From NCBI RefSeq assembly GCF_000012945.1, contig NC_007511.1:2232001-2296000 (forward strand): a DNA stretch of 64,000 bases, read 5' to 3'. Shown piece by piece: positions 34,022 through 43,643 of the stretch. The notes beneath the pieces are model-generated. The model had not been told where the DNA came from and searched no databases. It saw only the letters and a program-made list of their open reading frames with translations. This DNA comes from Burkholderia lata (GTDB lineage: Bacteria; Pseudomonadota; Gammaproteobacteria; Burkholderiales; Burkholderiaceae). The stretch's first letter is position 1. Each line of letters begins with the position of its first letter. The translations under genes were made by a program, and so were the position numbers.

Positions 34022-34326
34022 TGGGCGACGTCCTGCAGGATGTCCTGCGTCAGTTGATCGTATTCGTTGTTCGCGCGGCGCACGTAGATGCCGGTGATGA
34101 CGACGGTGAACACGATCACCGCCATGCCGACCGGTACGCCGACACTCGTCACGCCGGTGCTGACGGGCTTCGCGAGGAACGACTTGTCGAATGCGATCAG
34201 TGCGATGTAGCCGTAGTACACGATCAGCATCAGCACGGTCAGGAAGATGCCGAGCGTATTGCGCCGCCGCTTGAGCTGCGCATACTTCGGATGCGCTTCG
34301 ATTTTTTTCACCAACCCATCATGCAT
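34018..34326 (-). CDS. yjcH: DUF485 membrane protein (YjcH), partner of ActP
   Basis: This 102-residue protein has two membrane helices (about residues 27-48 and 64-86) and a basic N-terminus ([15 protein letters not shown]), typical of DUF485 proteins found upstream of acetate permeases; their precise role is unknown. An AGGAG ribosome-binding site precedes the ATG. Translational coupling to actP is likely from the ATGA overlap. Confidence 0.93.
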   Translation of the reverse strand: MHDGLVKKIEAHPKYAQLKRRRNTLGIFLTVLMLIVYYGYIALIAFDKSFLAKPVSTGVTSVGVPVGMAVIVFTVVITGIYVRRANNEYDQLTQDILQDVAQ

Positions 34327-34982
34327 CGCCTGTCTCCTGGTTTGCTCTTGAATGAGTGCGGCGATTCTGAACAGCGAAGCTGACTGCGCGCTTACTCGAT
34401 CTTTCACGAGCGCACTATGGTTTTCCCTAGCGGTACCGGGTGCTGTGTCGCTGTCGCGCTTGATGCGTGTACGCGACCGTGCGCAAGGCGCGCTGTCACG
34501 TCGCCGCTGTTTCGGCGTAGCGATGCGGGTTAGTCGGGACGCAATTTTTCGATAGTCCTCAATAAACGGATACTTCCGCGCAAGGACGGTCACTCGCATC
34601 GATCGAGTTGGTGGAGGGGCATGCACGTATCCGGGAGTCGGCATCCGTGCGGCAACGACGAAGCCGAGACAACCATGTCGCACGCTCGCGGCGCCGAAAC
34701 GGCGACGGATTTTGTGAAACGACAATCAACCGAAAAAAGACTGCCGCCGTCAGTGAGTTTCCGACGCTCGTCGTGAAACTGCTTCAAACGACGGCCAGGT
34801 TCTGGATCCCGTCAACGCCCTTCGCCGGCGGCGGCATGGCTGTGGTTCAGGAGACGACGGCACGCCCGGCTCGCGGCACCGCATTCATTCCATTCAGGAA
34901 ACAATCAATCGCACACCGGCGATTCACGTCGCAGTCCGCACGCCCTAGACTGTCGCATCGCTCCCCCTTCCGGACCCACGCA
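34327..34982. other. 656-bp intergenic region, no gene recognised
   Basis: Between the acetate operon and the esterase gene no reading frame looks real; the longest simply extend the flanking genes. The region should hold divergent promoters (minus for yjcH-actP, plus for the esterase). An AT-richer patch at about 34540-34580 is a likely promoter zone, but I cannot assign boxes confidently. Confidence 0.45.
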
Positions 34983-35666
34983 ATGACCGACGTCCTGCCG
35001 CTGACCACCGATCCCGAGTCGGGCCTCCAGTACCGCCTGCGCCCGGCCACCGGCCGCCCCGCCGCCCGCCTGTTGCTGCTGCATGGCGTCGGCGGCAACG
35101 AAACCAACCTGCTGAACCTGGCCGACGTCATCGATCCGCGCATCGAGATCGCATTCCTGCGCGGCCCGCTCACGTTCGGGCCCAACCAGCACGCGTGGTT
35201 TCCGGTGCGTTTCGGCCCGAACGGCCCCGAAATCGACGCGGCCCGTGCAGACGCGAGCCGCACCAAGCTGATCACGCTGCTGCACGCCTTCCACGCCGGC
35301 AGTGACGCGGGCGCCGCGTTGCCGACGGTGATTGCCGGCTTCAGCCAGGGCGGCATCATGAGCGCGAGCGTCGGCCTCACGTCGCCGCAGGACGTCACCG
35401 CATTCGCGGTGTTGTGCGGGCGCATCCTGCCCGAAATCGATCCGCTGATCGCGCCGCGCGATGCACTCCGCCCGCTCCATGCGCTGATCGTGCACGGCCG
35501 CTACGACGACAAGCTGCCCGTCGCATGGGCCGACACCGCCGACGCGAAACTCACGGCGCTCGGCGTCGCGCACGATACGCGGCTGTACGCGGCCGGCCAC
35601 GAACTGACCGCGGAGATGGCGGGCGATTTCGGCCGCTGGGTCGGCGAGCGCACCGGGTTGAACTGA
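34983..35666 (+). CDS. Phospholipase/carboxylesterase-family alpha/beta hydrolase (YpfH-like)
   Basis: This 227-residue alpha/beta hydrolase has the oxyanion segment LLHGVGGNE, the nucleophile elbow GFSQGG with S121, an Asp region in VHGRYDDKLPV and a late His in AAGHELT, completing the Ser-Asp-His triad. The family hydrolyses short-chain esters. Start set at MTDVLPL; the reading frame extends upstream without similarity. It appears monocistronic and ends in a terminator overlapping the convergent permease gene's end. Confidence 0.9.
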   Translation: MTDVLPLTTDPESGLQYRLRPATGRPAARLLLLHGVGGNETNLLNLADVIDPRIEIAFLRGPLTFGPNQHAWFPVRFGPNGPEIDAARADASRTKLITLLHAFHAGSDAGAALPTVIAGFSQGGIMSASVGLTSPQDVTAFAVLCGRILPEIDPLIAPRDALRPLHALIVHGRYDDKLPVAWADTADAKLTALGVAHDTRLYAAGHELTAEMAGDFGRWVGERTGLN

Positions 35667-35681
35667 CTGTCACGGCACGCC

Positions 35682-35720
35682 GGGGCGCCGGCCGCGAACG
35701 ACCCGGCGCGCCCCTTCTTT
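35682..35720 (+). terminator. Terminator after the esterase gene
   Basis: GGGGCGCCGG (35682-35691) pairs with CCGGCG-CG-CCCC (35703-35714, 2-base bulge), followed by TTCTTT. The T-run touches the stop codon of the convergent permease gene. Confidence 0.7.
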
Positions 35721-37230
35721 AAGCGCCCCGCGCCGGATCGGCGACGGCGTGCGTGGCCGCGGACGCACGTGCATCCGCCACCTGCTCCCGCGCAGCACCG
35801 CGCTTCGCCAGCTTCCAGCCGACCACCAGCGCGAGCACGACGACCGGAATCGTCGCGATGGTCCACGTGCCGCCCGGATAGTCGAATGCCATCAGCACCA
35901 GCACGCCGACGAGGAAGGCCAGCGTGAGCCACGACGTGAACGGCGCGCCGGGCATCCGGAACGACACGGCCTTCAGCTCGCCGCGATCGACCGCGCGACG
36001 GAACAGGATCTGGCACATGACGATGAAGCCCCACGTCGTGATGATCCCGAGCGACGCCATGTTCAGCACGATCTCGAACGCCTGGGCCGGCACGATGTAG
36101 TTCAGCGGCACGCCGATCGCATTGATCGCGACCGTGATCAGGATCCCGCCGTACGGCGCGCCGCGTGCGTTCATCCGCGACACGAAGCGCGGCGCGGAAC
36201 CGCCCATCGCGAGCGAGCGCAGCACGCGCCCGGTCGAATAGAGGCCGGAGTTCAGGCTCGACAGCGCGGCGGTCAGCACCACGACGTTCATCACGGTGCC
36301 GACGTACGGCACGCCGAGCTTGCTGAAGAACGTCACGAACGGGCTTTCGTGCGCGCTGTACGCCGTCCACGGCAGCAGCATCGTCAACAGCACGACCGAG
36401 CCGACGTAGAACAGCGCAATGCGCCACATCACGCTGTTGATGGCTTTCGGCAAGACCTTGCGCGCATCGGCGGTCTCGCCCGCCGCGACGCCGACGAGCT
36501 CGATGCTCGCGTAAGCGAACACGACGCCCTGCACGATCAGCACGGCCGGCAGGATGCCGTGCGGAAAGATCCCGCCGTGATCCGCGACGAGATGCAGCCC
36601 CGGCATCTGGCCGGCGACCGGATGGCCGCTCGCGAGAAACACGGCGCCGACCGCGAGGAACACCGCGAGCGTGCCGACCTTGACGATCGAGAACCAGAAC
36701 TCCATCTCGCCGAACACCTTCACGCCGATCATGTTCATCACCGACACGATCCCGAGCGCGCCGAGCGCGAACACCCACTGCGGCACGTCCGTGAACACGG
36801 CCCAGTACTTCATGTAGATCGCGACCGCGGTGATGTCGACGATGCCGGTCGTCGCCCAGTTCAGGTAGTACATCCAGCCCGCGACGAACGACGCGCGCTC
36901 GCCCATGAACTCCCGTGCGTACGACACGAAGCTGCCGCTGGTCGGCCGGTGCATCACGAGCTCGCCGAGCGCGCGCATGATCAGGAACGCGAACACGCCG
37001 CACACGAGATACACGAGCGCGAGCGCGGGCCCCGCGTGCTGCAGGCGGCCGCCCGCCCCGAGAAACAGGCCGGTGCCGATCGCACCGCCCATCGCGATCA
37101 TCTGCACGTGCCGCGGCTTCAACTGCTTCGCGTAGCCGGCTTCGTGCGACGCGAACATCGCATCGGGGTCGGCATGACGGGAATCCGCGCCGCCGGCCGG
37201 ATCGGCCGGGCGCTCGCTGTTGTGGGTCAT
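35719..37230 (-). CDS. Amino-acid permease, APC family (AnsP/GABA permease type)
   Basis: This 503-residue protein has 12 predicted membrane helices and the amino-acid transporter signature [36 protein letters not shown]. It lies 107 bp downstream of aspA, with asparaginase nearby on the same strand, so L-asparagine (AnsP-like) or aspartate uptake is the best guess. A 20-bp perfect palindrome lies in the gap to aspA. Family certain, substrate inferred. Confidence 0.9.
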   Translation of the reverse strand: MTHNSERPADPAGGADSRHADPDAMFASHEAGYAKQLKPRHVQMIAMGGAIGTGLFLGAGGRLQHAGPALALVYLVCGVFAFLIMRALGELVMHRPTSGSFVSYAREFMGERASFVAGWMYYLNWATTGIVDITAVAIYMKYWAVFTDVPQWVFALGALGIVSVMNMIGVKVFGEMEFWFSIVKVGTLAVFLAVGAVFLASGHPVAGQMPGLHLVADHGGIFPHGILPAVLIVQGVVFAYASIELVGVAAGETADARKVLPKAINSVMWRIALFYVGSVVLLTMLLPWTAYSAHESPFVTFFSKLGVPYVGTVMNVVVLTAALSSLNSGLYSTGRVLRSLAMGGSAPRFVSRMNARGAPYGGILITVAINAIGVPLNYIVPAQAFEIVLNMASLGIITTWGFIVMCQILFRRAVDRGELKAVSFRMPGAPFTSWLTLAFLVGVLVLMAFDYPGGTWTIATIPVVVLALVVGWKLAKRGAAREQVADARASAATHAVADPARGA

Positions 37231-37258
37231 TGTGAGTCTCCAATGTTTCTTGATGTGT

Positions 37259-37278
37259 CGCGCCCCGCGCGGGGCGCG
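37259..37278. repeat. 20-bp perfect GC palindrome between aspA and permease gene
   Basis: CGCGCCCCGCGCGGGGCGCG reads the same on both strands. In RNA it forms a 10-bp stem with an impractically small loop unless the tip opens. With no U-tract, an mRNA-stabilising or attenuating role for the aspA-permease transcript is more likely than full termination. Confidence 0.6.
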
Positions 37279-37337
37279 CTTCTGGCTCTATCGCGCGCGG
37301 GCCGCCGGCGGCATGCGCCGGCGCCGCGCAGTCGGCG

Positions 37338-38744
37338 TCAAAGCACGCGCGGCCGGATCAGTGCTTCGGGCTGCAGCGCTTCTTCGACCTGCGCATCGGT
37401 CATCCACTCGCGCTCCAGCACGACCTCGCGGATCGACTTGCCGGTCGCATGCGCTTCGGCCGCCACGGCGGTCGCGCGCTTGTAACCGATGTACGGGTTC
37501 AGCGCGGTCGCGAGCGCGACCGAGCGCTCCATCGTTTCGCGCAGCCGCTCCGGGTTCGCGGTGATCCCGCTCACGCACCGCTGCGCGAGCGTCGTGCAGG
37601 CGGCCGTCAGGTGGCTGAAGCTGCGGAACAGCGCGCTGGCGATCACCGGCTCGAACGCGTTCAACTGAAGCTGCCCGGCCTCGGCGGCGAAGGTCACGGT
37701 CAGGTCGTTGCCGAACACCTCGAACGCGACCTGGTTGACGACTTCCGGGATCACCGGATTCACCTTGCCGGGCATGATCGACGAGCCGGCCTGCACGGGC
37801 GGCAGGTTGATTTCGCCGAACCCCGCGCGCGGGCCGCTCGACAGCAGCCGCAGGTCGTTGCAGATCTTCGACAGCTTCACGGCGATCCGCTTGAGCACAC
37901 CCGACACCTGGACGAACGCGCCGCAATCCTGCGTTGCTTCGATCAGGTTCGGCGCGGTGCTCAGGTCGAGCCCGGTGATGCGCCGCAGCGCCGCCAGCGC
38001 CTTCTCCGCGTACTGCGGATGCGCGGTGATCCCCGTGCCGATCGCGGTCGCGCCGAGGTTGATCTCGCGAATCAGCCAGCCGGCTTCCTGCAGGCGCGCG
38101 ATGTCTTCCGTCAGCATCACCGCGTAGGTCGAGAACTCCTGGCCGAGCGTCATCGGCACCGCGTCCTGCAGCTGCGTGCGGCCGAGCTTCAGCAAGCCGG
38201 CGAACGCGTCGGCCCGCTCGGCGAACGCATCGCGCAGGCGCGCCATCGCTTCGAGCAGGTGCTCGACCGCGAAGCAGGTCGCGACGCGGATCGCGGTCGG
38301 ATAGACGTCGTTGGTGCTCTGCGCAAGGTTCACGTGCTCGTTCGGATGCAGGTATTCGTACTGCCCGCGCGCGTGCCCCATGATTTCGAGCGCGCGGTTG
38401 CAGATCACCTCGTTCGCGTTCATGTTGGTCGACGTGCCGGCGCCGCCCTGGATGATGTCGACGACGAACTGGTCGTGCAGGCGCCCTTCGCGGATCTCGA
38501 CGCACGCGGCGGCGATCGCATCGCGGCACGGCTGCGGCAGCAGCCCGAGCTCGCAGTTGGCGTCGGCTGCGGCCTCCTTCACCGCGGCGAGCGCCATCAC
38601 GAGGTACGGCAGCGACGCAATGGTGCGGCCCGAAATGTCGAAATTCTCCTTCGCGCGCAGCGTATGGACGCCGTAGTACGCGTCGTCCGGAATACTTCGT
38701 TTACCTAAAAGATCCGCTTCGACGCGGAAGCCGTTTTCTGTCAT
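37338..38744 (-). CDS. aspA: Aspartate ammonia-lyase (aspartase)
   Basis: AspA deaminates L-aspartate to fumarate and ammonia. The 468-residue protein belongs to the fumarase/aspartase superfamily; GSSIMPGKVNP (residues 320-330) is the flexible active-site loop with the base serine in the pair S321/S322, and TSTNMNANEV, STNDVYPTA and GRTQLQDAVP are other active-site segments. AGGAGGG precedes the ATG, so the much longer upstream reading frame is not used. With the permease and asparaginase it makes an asparagine-to-fumarate route. Confidence 0.97.
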   Translation of the reverse strand: MTENGFRVEADLLGKRSIPDDAYYGVHTLRAKENFDISGRTIASLPYLVMALAAVKEAAADANCELGLLPQPCRDAIAAACVEIREGRLHDQFVVDIIQGGAGTSTNMNANEVICNRALEIMGHARGQYEYLHPNEHVNLAQSTNDVYPTAIRVATCFAVEHLLEAMARLRDAFAERADAFAGLLKLGRTQLQDAVPMTLGQEFSTYAVMLTEDIARLQEAGWLIREINLGATAIGTGITAHPQYAEKALAALRRITGLDLSTAPNLIEATQDCGAFVQVSGVLKRIAVKLSKICNDLRLLSSGPRAGFGEINLPPVQAGSSIMPGKVNPVIPEVVNQVAFEVFGNDLTVTFAAEAGQLQLNAFEPVIASALFRSFSHLTAACTTLAQRCVSGITANPERLRETMERSVALATALNPYIGYKRATAVAAEAHATGKSIREVVLEREWMTDAQVEEALQPEALIRPRVL

Positions 38745-38885
38745 CGTGCCCTCCTGGGTGTCTCGTGCCGCTCGTCGTTCGCCGCTTCCCGACGCGACGG
38801 GTTCGCATTCTATGCCTTTGCAAAAACAAGCTCGCTTCTGTATTATCGAAAGCGGTTTTGCGTGGGACGCAACAGCGAGAATCGA

Positions 38886-39854
38886 ATGAAAAAAGGCGCG
38901 AGAGAAACCGGCATCGATCACATGGGCGCGATGCGCGCGTTCGTCAGAGTGGTCGAAACGGGGAGTTTTTCGGCGGTCGCGAAGGAGATGCATGTGTCGA
39001 CGTCCACCGTCGCGCGCAAGGTCACGGCGATCGAGGAGGCCCTCGGCGTCGCGCTGCTGCACCGCTCGACGCACAGCGTGACGCTCACCGAAGCCGGCCA
39101 TATCTACCTGGAACGCGCCGTCACGCTGATCGCCGATCTCGACGACACCTTGCGCGTCGTCGCCGAGCTGAATGCGCAGCCGAGCGGCCCGCTGAAGCTC
39201 ACCGCGCCGGTGGCATTCGGCCGCCGCCATCTGGCGCCGCTGGTCGCACCGTTTCTCGCGCGCTACCCGACGATCCAACTCGACGTACGGCTCACCGACA
39301 ACCACAACGACCTCGTGGCCGGCGGCTTCGATCTCGACATTCACGAAGGCGAGAACTACCTGGACAACCTCGTCGTCCACCGCCTGTCGCGCAACGACAG
39401 CATCCTGTGCGCGACGCCCGGCTATCTCGACCGCTGCGGGCGCCCGTCCACGCCGGACGAGCTCAAGCAACACAACTGCCTGCGCTATGTGCATCCGGAA
39501 GGCGATCCGCGCTGGGATCTCGTGAACGGCGATGCGCATCACAGCCTGTTGCCGGCCGGCAACCTCGTCACCGACCACTCGGAGCTGCTGCTCGAAGCGA
39601 CCTGCGCGGGGCTCGGCATCGCGGAGTTCGAGATCTGGCTGGTGCGCGACCTGCTCGCGAGCGGCCGGCTCGAAGCCGTGCTGCCGCGCTACCGGCTGCA
39701 GAACCGGCTGACGGGCGAATACATCTACATCGCGTATCTCGCGAACCGGCGCAGCTCGGCGAAGCTGCGCGTGCTGAAGGACTTTCTCGCGGAACACCTC
39801 GCGCATGTCGGCGAGTTGTCGGCGCTGGAACTGACGAAGATTCGCGGCGCTTAG
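38886..39854 (+). CDS. LysR-family transcriptional regulator
   Basis: This 322-residue regulator has a CrgA/AaeR-type helix-turn-helix (MRAFVRVVETGSFSAVAKEMHVSTSTVARKVTAIEEALG). It is divergent from aspA and sits between aspA and asparaginase, so it probably governs asparagine/aspartate catabolism. The ATG at MKKGARE was chosen; a further ATG 12 codons in (MGAMRAF) is possible because the ribosome-binding signals of both are weak. Confidence 0.92.
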   Translation: MKKGARETGIDHMGAMRAFVRVVETGSFSAVAKEMHVSTSTVARKVTAIEEALGVALLHRSTHSVTLTEAGHIYLERAVTLIADLDDTLRVVAELNAQPSGPLKLTAPVAFGRRHLAPLVAPFLARYPTIQLDVRLTDNHNDLVAGGFDLDIHEGENYLDNLVVHRLSRNDSILCATPGYLDRCGRPSTPDELKQHNCLRYVHPEGDPRWDLVNGDAHHSLLPAGNLVTDHSELLLEATCAGLGIAEFEIWLVRDLLASGRLEAVLPRYRLQNRLTGEYIYIAYLANRRSSAKLRVLKDFLAEHLAHVGELSALELTKIRGA

Positions 39855-39968
39855 CGCGTAGCGCACGCGCTCGCCTTCACGCTCGCGCCGACCGACAGGC
39901 AGACGCGCGCGCACGCCGCCACGCACGGCCCGGGTCGCGGGCCGGCGGCGTCAGCGCATCCGCACCGT

Positions 39969-41033
39969 TCAGCCCGGCTGCAATTCGAACGGGAACGCGG
40001 CGTGCCCGATCTCGACGCCCTGTGTGTTGACCATCCGCGGCCGATGGAAGCCGGCCAGTGGCGCGCGCTGCGCGGCCGTGCCGATCTGCAGCCGCTCGAG
40101 GAGTTCGCTGACGACCATGTAGAGCACGTCGAGATTGCCGTCCTCGATCTTCACCGAGATGCCGAGCGCGCCGTCGGCACCCAGCGCCCGCGTGCGCTCG
40201 GACGCCCGCACGCCGATCCCGTAGCACGCATCGGCGCCGAGCTTGCCGACCACCTGCCCGTCGAACGCGTTCATCAGCACCGTGCAATAGCGCCCGTCGC
40301 CGGCAACCAGCTCCGGATAGGCGGTCATCGCACGATGAATCCGCGCCAGCGCACGCACGCGATCGGTGATCGCGTCACCGCCCGCCTCCACCGTATCCGC
40401 GCCGTCGGCCAGCGACGCGTAGAGCCGCGCGAGCCGGTCGAGCGAAAACGCCGGCGTCGGCAGGTTGCACCCGTCGATCGCCCAGCCCACTTCGTCGTCA
40501 CGCAGCCCGCACGCATCGGCCACCACGTGCTTCACGCGCACCTGCATCGGATGATCGGGCAGATGGTAATCGGCAATCGCGGCGCCGATCGCCTGCGCGC
40601 CGGCCAGCATCCCGACATGCTTGCCCGAACAGTTGCTGCACACGCCGGTCGGCGTGTAGTCGCGCTTGATCCATGAGCGGTACACCGCGTCGGACAACGG
40701 CGGATGGCCGCCGCAACGCAAGTCCGATTCGTGTGCAGCGACCTTCGCGAGCATCGCGCGCGCGCGCTCGATATGCCGGTCCTCGCTGCTGTGCGATGCG
40801 CACATCAACGCGATGTCCGCATCGTCGAAGCCGAAGCGTTCGGGCGCACCCGTCTCGATCACCGACAGCGCCTGCGCCGGCTTGGCCGCCGAGCGCGCCA
40901 GCGTCATCCGGAACGGATCGCCGAACCGGGCCAGCAACTTGCCGCGTGCATCGACCACCGCCACATGGGCGACGTGCGTGTTCTCGATCGCTTCGCCTCG
41001 GTACGTGACGACTGCTGCGCGTGGGGTGTCCAT
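39969..41033 (-). CDS. Asparaginase, rhizobial type II family
   Basis: This 354-residue enzyme belongs to the asparaginase family first described in Rhizobium etli (Pfam Asparaginase_II), unrelated to E. coli AnsA/AnsB. Landmarks are FRMTLARSAAKPAQALS, ALMCASHSSEDRH, GVCSNCSGKHVGMLAG and AIDGCNLPTPAFSL, which contain the Ser/Lys and Cys residues of the active site. It converts asparagine to aspartate, the substrate of AspA encoded nearby. AGGAGA-type site precedes the ATG; longer upstream codons cover the promoter and were excluded. Confidence 0.92.
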   Translation of the reverse strand: MDTPRAAVVTYRGEAIENTHVAHVAVVDARGKLLARFGDPFRMTLARSAAKPAQALSVIETGAPERFGFDDADIALMCASHSSEDRHIERARAMLAKVAAHESDLRCGGHPPLSDAVYRSWIKRDYTPTGVCSNCSGKHVGMLAGAQAIGAAIADYHLPDHPMQVRVKHVVADACGLRDDEVGWAIDGCNLPTPAFSLDRLARLYASLADGADTVEAGGDAITDRVRALARIHRAMTAYPELVAGDGRYCTVLMNAFDGQVVGKLGADACYGIGVRASERTRALGADGALGISVKIEDGNLDVLYMVVSELLERLQIGTAAQRAPLAGFHRPRMVNTQGVEIGHAAFPFELQPG

Positions 41034-41357
41034 CGTGTGTTGTCTCCTTGCTCGGGGCCTGCTTGCCGGGGCCCGTCCAACCGGTACGGCAGTGTATCGA
41101 GTCACTGCCGCCGCACGCACGGGCGGGCGATGGAAAGCCGTGTTGCACGCGACGCAAAGGCGATCCCGCCCCCACGAAGACCTGACCAAATTAGTACAAA
41201 ACCCATTCGATCGTTTACAGAATTGGTACCAATCCGTACAATTGCGACCGCAAACGCGAATCATACGCATTTACATTGACGTTTTCCGATGTTCGGCGCG
41301 GCCCGGCCGGTATCGAGAAGACGCACCTGCTCACCGAACCTTCTGCTGCCTCTCGAT
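41034..41357. promoter_or_regulatory. Divergent promoter region, asparaginase / TonB receptor
   Basis: On the plus strand TTTACA (41214-41219), 17 bases, TACAAT (41237-41242) forms a good promoter whose spacer holds the perfect palindrome ATTGGTACCAAT (41222-41233). On the minus strand TGTAAA-N17-TACTAA overlaps it and could drive asparaginase. A 19-base segment at 41256-41274 matches a Fur box at 12 positions by hand alignment, weak support for iron control. Confidence 0.65.
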
Positions 41358-43598
41358 ATGCCCGCCCAGTTCAAGACGAGGCCTCGCGCCCTCGTGTCGG
41401 CGCTGACCTGCTCCGTTTTCCTGACGCCGCTGCTCGCCTCCGCCGAAACCGCCCCTGCTTCCGCCCCCGCCGCCGACCAGCCTGCCCCGTCCGCCGACGT
41501 GCAAGCAACGCTGCCGACGATCAACGTCAAGTCGACCGCACCGTCGGACCTGCAGGTGAAGCGTTCGCCGTCGTACAAGTTCACCGCGCCGCTGCTCGAC
41601 ACGCCGCGTTCGATCACGGTGATCCCGGAGCAACTGATCAAGGAAAAGAACGTCACGTCGTTCGCCGACGCGCTGCGCTCGGTGCCGGGCATCACGTTCC
41701 TCGGCGGCGATGCAGCCGCGAACCCGTCGGCCGATCGCCCGGTGATCCGCGGCTTCGAATCGCGCAACTCGATCTTCGTCGACGGAATGCGCGACTCGGG
41801 GCTGCAGAACCGCGAAACGTTCGCGGTCGAGCAGATCAGCGTGATCAAGGGCCCCGATTCGGTCTATGCGGGCCGCGGCTCGGTGGGCGGCAGCATCGAC
41901 ATCGTCACGAAGACGCCGAAGAACGACGACTTCATCAACAGCAGCATCGGTTTCGGCACCGACGGCTACAAGCGCGCGACGGTCGACGCGAACCACAAGA
42001 TCAACGACACGACGGCCGTGCGCCTGAACGTGATGGGTCACGACGCGAACCAGGCCGGCCGCAACGACGTGTACAACAAGCGCTGGGGCGTCGCGCCGTC
42101 GATCGTGTTCGGGCTGAATACGCCGACCACGGTCACGGTCAGCTACTACCACATGAACTCGTACGACATGCCGGACTTCAGCGTGCCGTTCCGCGCGTCG
42201 GGCGGCACGCCGGTGCCGACCGATCGCGGGCAGTTCTTCGGGCTGAACACGCGCGACTACCGCTACGGGCAGACCGACACCGCCCAGGTGCGCGTCGAGC
42301 ACAAGCTCAACGACGACTGGAAGCTGAAGAACACGACGATGTTCGGCCGCTCGACACTCGACTACGTCGCGACGAACCCGCAGATCCTCGCGTCGAACCC
42401 GAACATGCTGAGCCTGCAGGCGAAGAGCGGCAAGTACGCGCTCAACGGCTTCTCGAACCAGACCGAAGTGACCGGCAGCGCGAGCCTGTTCGGCATGAAG
42501 CACACGATGACGGCCGGCGTCGAGTTCAGCCATGAACAGGCGCGCTACGAGGGCTACCTCGTGTCGGATTCGGCCGGCAACAACATCCGCTCGGGCGGCC
42601 CGTGCTCGGTGGCCGGCAACTGCACGCCGCTCGCGGGCGGCTGGAACCCGAACATGCCGTGGACCGGCAACATCGTGCTGAACGGCGACAAGGGCTTCCC
42701 CGGCCCGACGACGAACACGCGCACCGACACGGTGTCCGCGTACATCTTCGATACCGTGAAGCTGTCCGAGCGCTGGCAGTTCAACACCGGGCTGCGCTTC
42801 GACCGCTACGACACGACCGGCAAGCAGGCCGGCGTGGCCGACCTGTCGAACACGTCGAACCTGTTCAGCTACCAGTTCGGCCTCGTGTTCAAGCCGGTGA
42901 GCAACGTGAGCCTGTATGCGTCGTACGGCACGTCGTCGAACCCGCCGGGTTCGAACGGCGGCCTCGGCGGCGGCACCGACCAGATCACCGCGACGAACCA
43001 GGATCTCGCACCGGAGCGCTCGCGCAACATCGAGATCGGCGCGAAGTGGGACGTGCTGCAGGATCAGCTGTCGTTGACGTCGGCGCTGTTCCAGACCGAG
43101 AAGACCAATGCGCGCGTGAGCGACGGCCTCGGTCACACGGTCAATGCGGGCAAGCAACGCGTGCGCGGCGTCGAATTCGGCTTCGCGGGCAATGTGACGC
43201 CGAAGTGGCACGTGTTCGGCGGCTACTCGTACCTGAACGCGATCACGACCGATGCAGGCCCCGGCAGCCCGGGTGCGTCGGGCCTGCCGATGGTGATGGT
43301 GCCGAAGCACAACTTCACGCTGTGGACGAGCTACGACGTGATGCCGAAGCTCACGCTCGGCGCCGGTGCGACGGTGATGAGCCAGACCTACGCGTCGGTA
43401 TCCGCGACGACGAAGAAATGGACGCCCGGCTACGCACGCTTCGACGCGGCCGCAACCTGGCGCGTGAACAAGACGATGGACGTGCAGCTCAACGTGCAGA
43501 ACCTGTTCGACAAGAAGTATTACTCGAGCGCGTATCCGATCTACGCGACGTGGGCGCCGGGCCGTTCGGCGATGGTCACGCTCAACTTCTATCAGTAA
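41358..43598 (+). CDS. TonB-dependent siderophore receptor (catecholate, Fiu-like)
   Basis: This 746-residue outer-membrane receptor has a signal peptide (ending TPLLASAE), a TonB-box/plug region (PRSITVIPEQLIKEKNVTSFADALRSVPGITFLGG) and a C-terminal 22-strand barrel ending VTLNFYQ with the aromatic near the end expected for outer-membrane insertion. Plug motifs RPVIRGFESRNSIFVDGMRD and GPDSVYAGRGSVGGSIDIVTK are those of ferric-siderophore receptors. Start MPAQFKT fits the signal peptide; an ATG 23 codons upstream would put a basic, non-hydrophobic stretch before it. No siderophore biosynthesis genes are nearby. Confidence 0.93.
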   Translation: MPAQFKTRPRALVSALTCSVFLTPLLASAETAPASAPAADQPAPSADVQATLPTINVKSTAPSDLQVKRSPSYKFTAPLLDTPRSITVIPEQLIKEKNVTSFADALRSVPGITFLGGDAAANPSADRPVIRGFESRNSIFVDGMRDSGLQNRETFAVEQISVIKGPDSVYAGRGSVGGSIDIVTKTPKNDDFINSSIGFGTDGYKRATVDANHKINDTTAVRLNVMGHDANQAGRNDVYNKRWGVAPSIVFGLNTPTTVTVSYYHMNSYDMPDFSVPFRASGGTPVPTDRGQFFGLNTRDYRYGQTDTAQVRVEHKLNDDWKLKNTTMFGRSTLDYVATNPQILASNPNMLSLQAKSGKYALNGFSNQTEVTGSASLFGMKHTMTAGVEFSHEQARYEGYLVSDSAGNNIRSGGPCSVAGNCTPLAGGWNPNMPWTGNIVLNGDKGFPGPTTNTRTDTVSAYIFDTVKLSERWQFNTGLRFDRYDTTGKQAGVADLSNTSNLFSYQFGLVFKPVSNVSLYASYGTSSNPPGSNGGLGGGTDQITATNQDLAPERSRNIEIGAKWDVLQDQLSLTSALFQTEKTNARVSDGLGHTVNAGKQRVRGVEFGFAGNVTPKWHVFGGYSYLNAITTDAGPGSPGASGLPMVMVPKHNFTLWTSYDVMPKLTLGAGATVMSQTYASVSATTKKWTPGYARFDAAATWRVNKTMDVQLNVQNLFDKKYYSSAYPIYATWAPGRSAMVTLNFYQ

Positions 43599-43605
43599 TG
43601 CCGTT

Positions 43606-43639
43606 GGCGGCGGGAGGGCGCGGTACGCCCTTCCCCGCC
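43606..43639. terminator. Hairpin between convergent receptor and aldehyde dehydrogenase genes
   Basis: GGCGGCGGGAGGGCG (43606-43620) pairs imperfectly with CGCCCTTCCCCGCC (43626-43639) in the 45-bp gap. It may serve both strands, although U-tracts are lacking. Confidence 0.5.
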
Positions 43640-43643
43640 ACGC

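Noticed and set aside
34608..34982. 125-codon upstream extension of the esterase gene
   Set aside because: Composition is unlike the protein core, it lies over the intergenic promoter zone, and family members start at the MTDVLPL position.
38800..39926. Long minus-strand extension of aspA across the divergent LysR gene
   Set aside because: Arg-rich shadow of the LysR coding strand; aspA has an excellent AGGAGGG site at its normal start.
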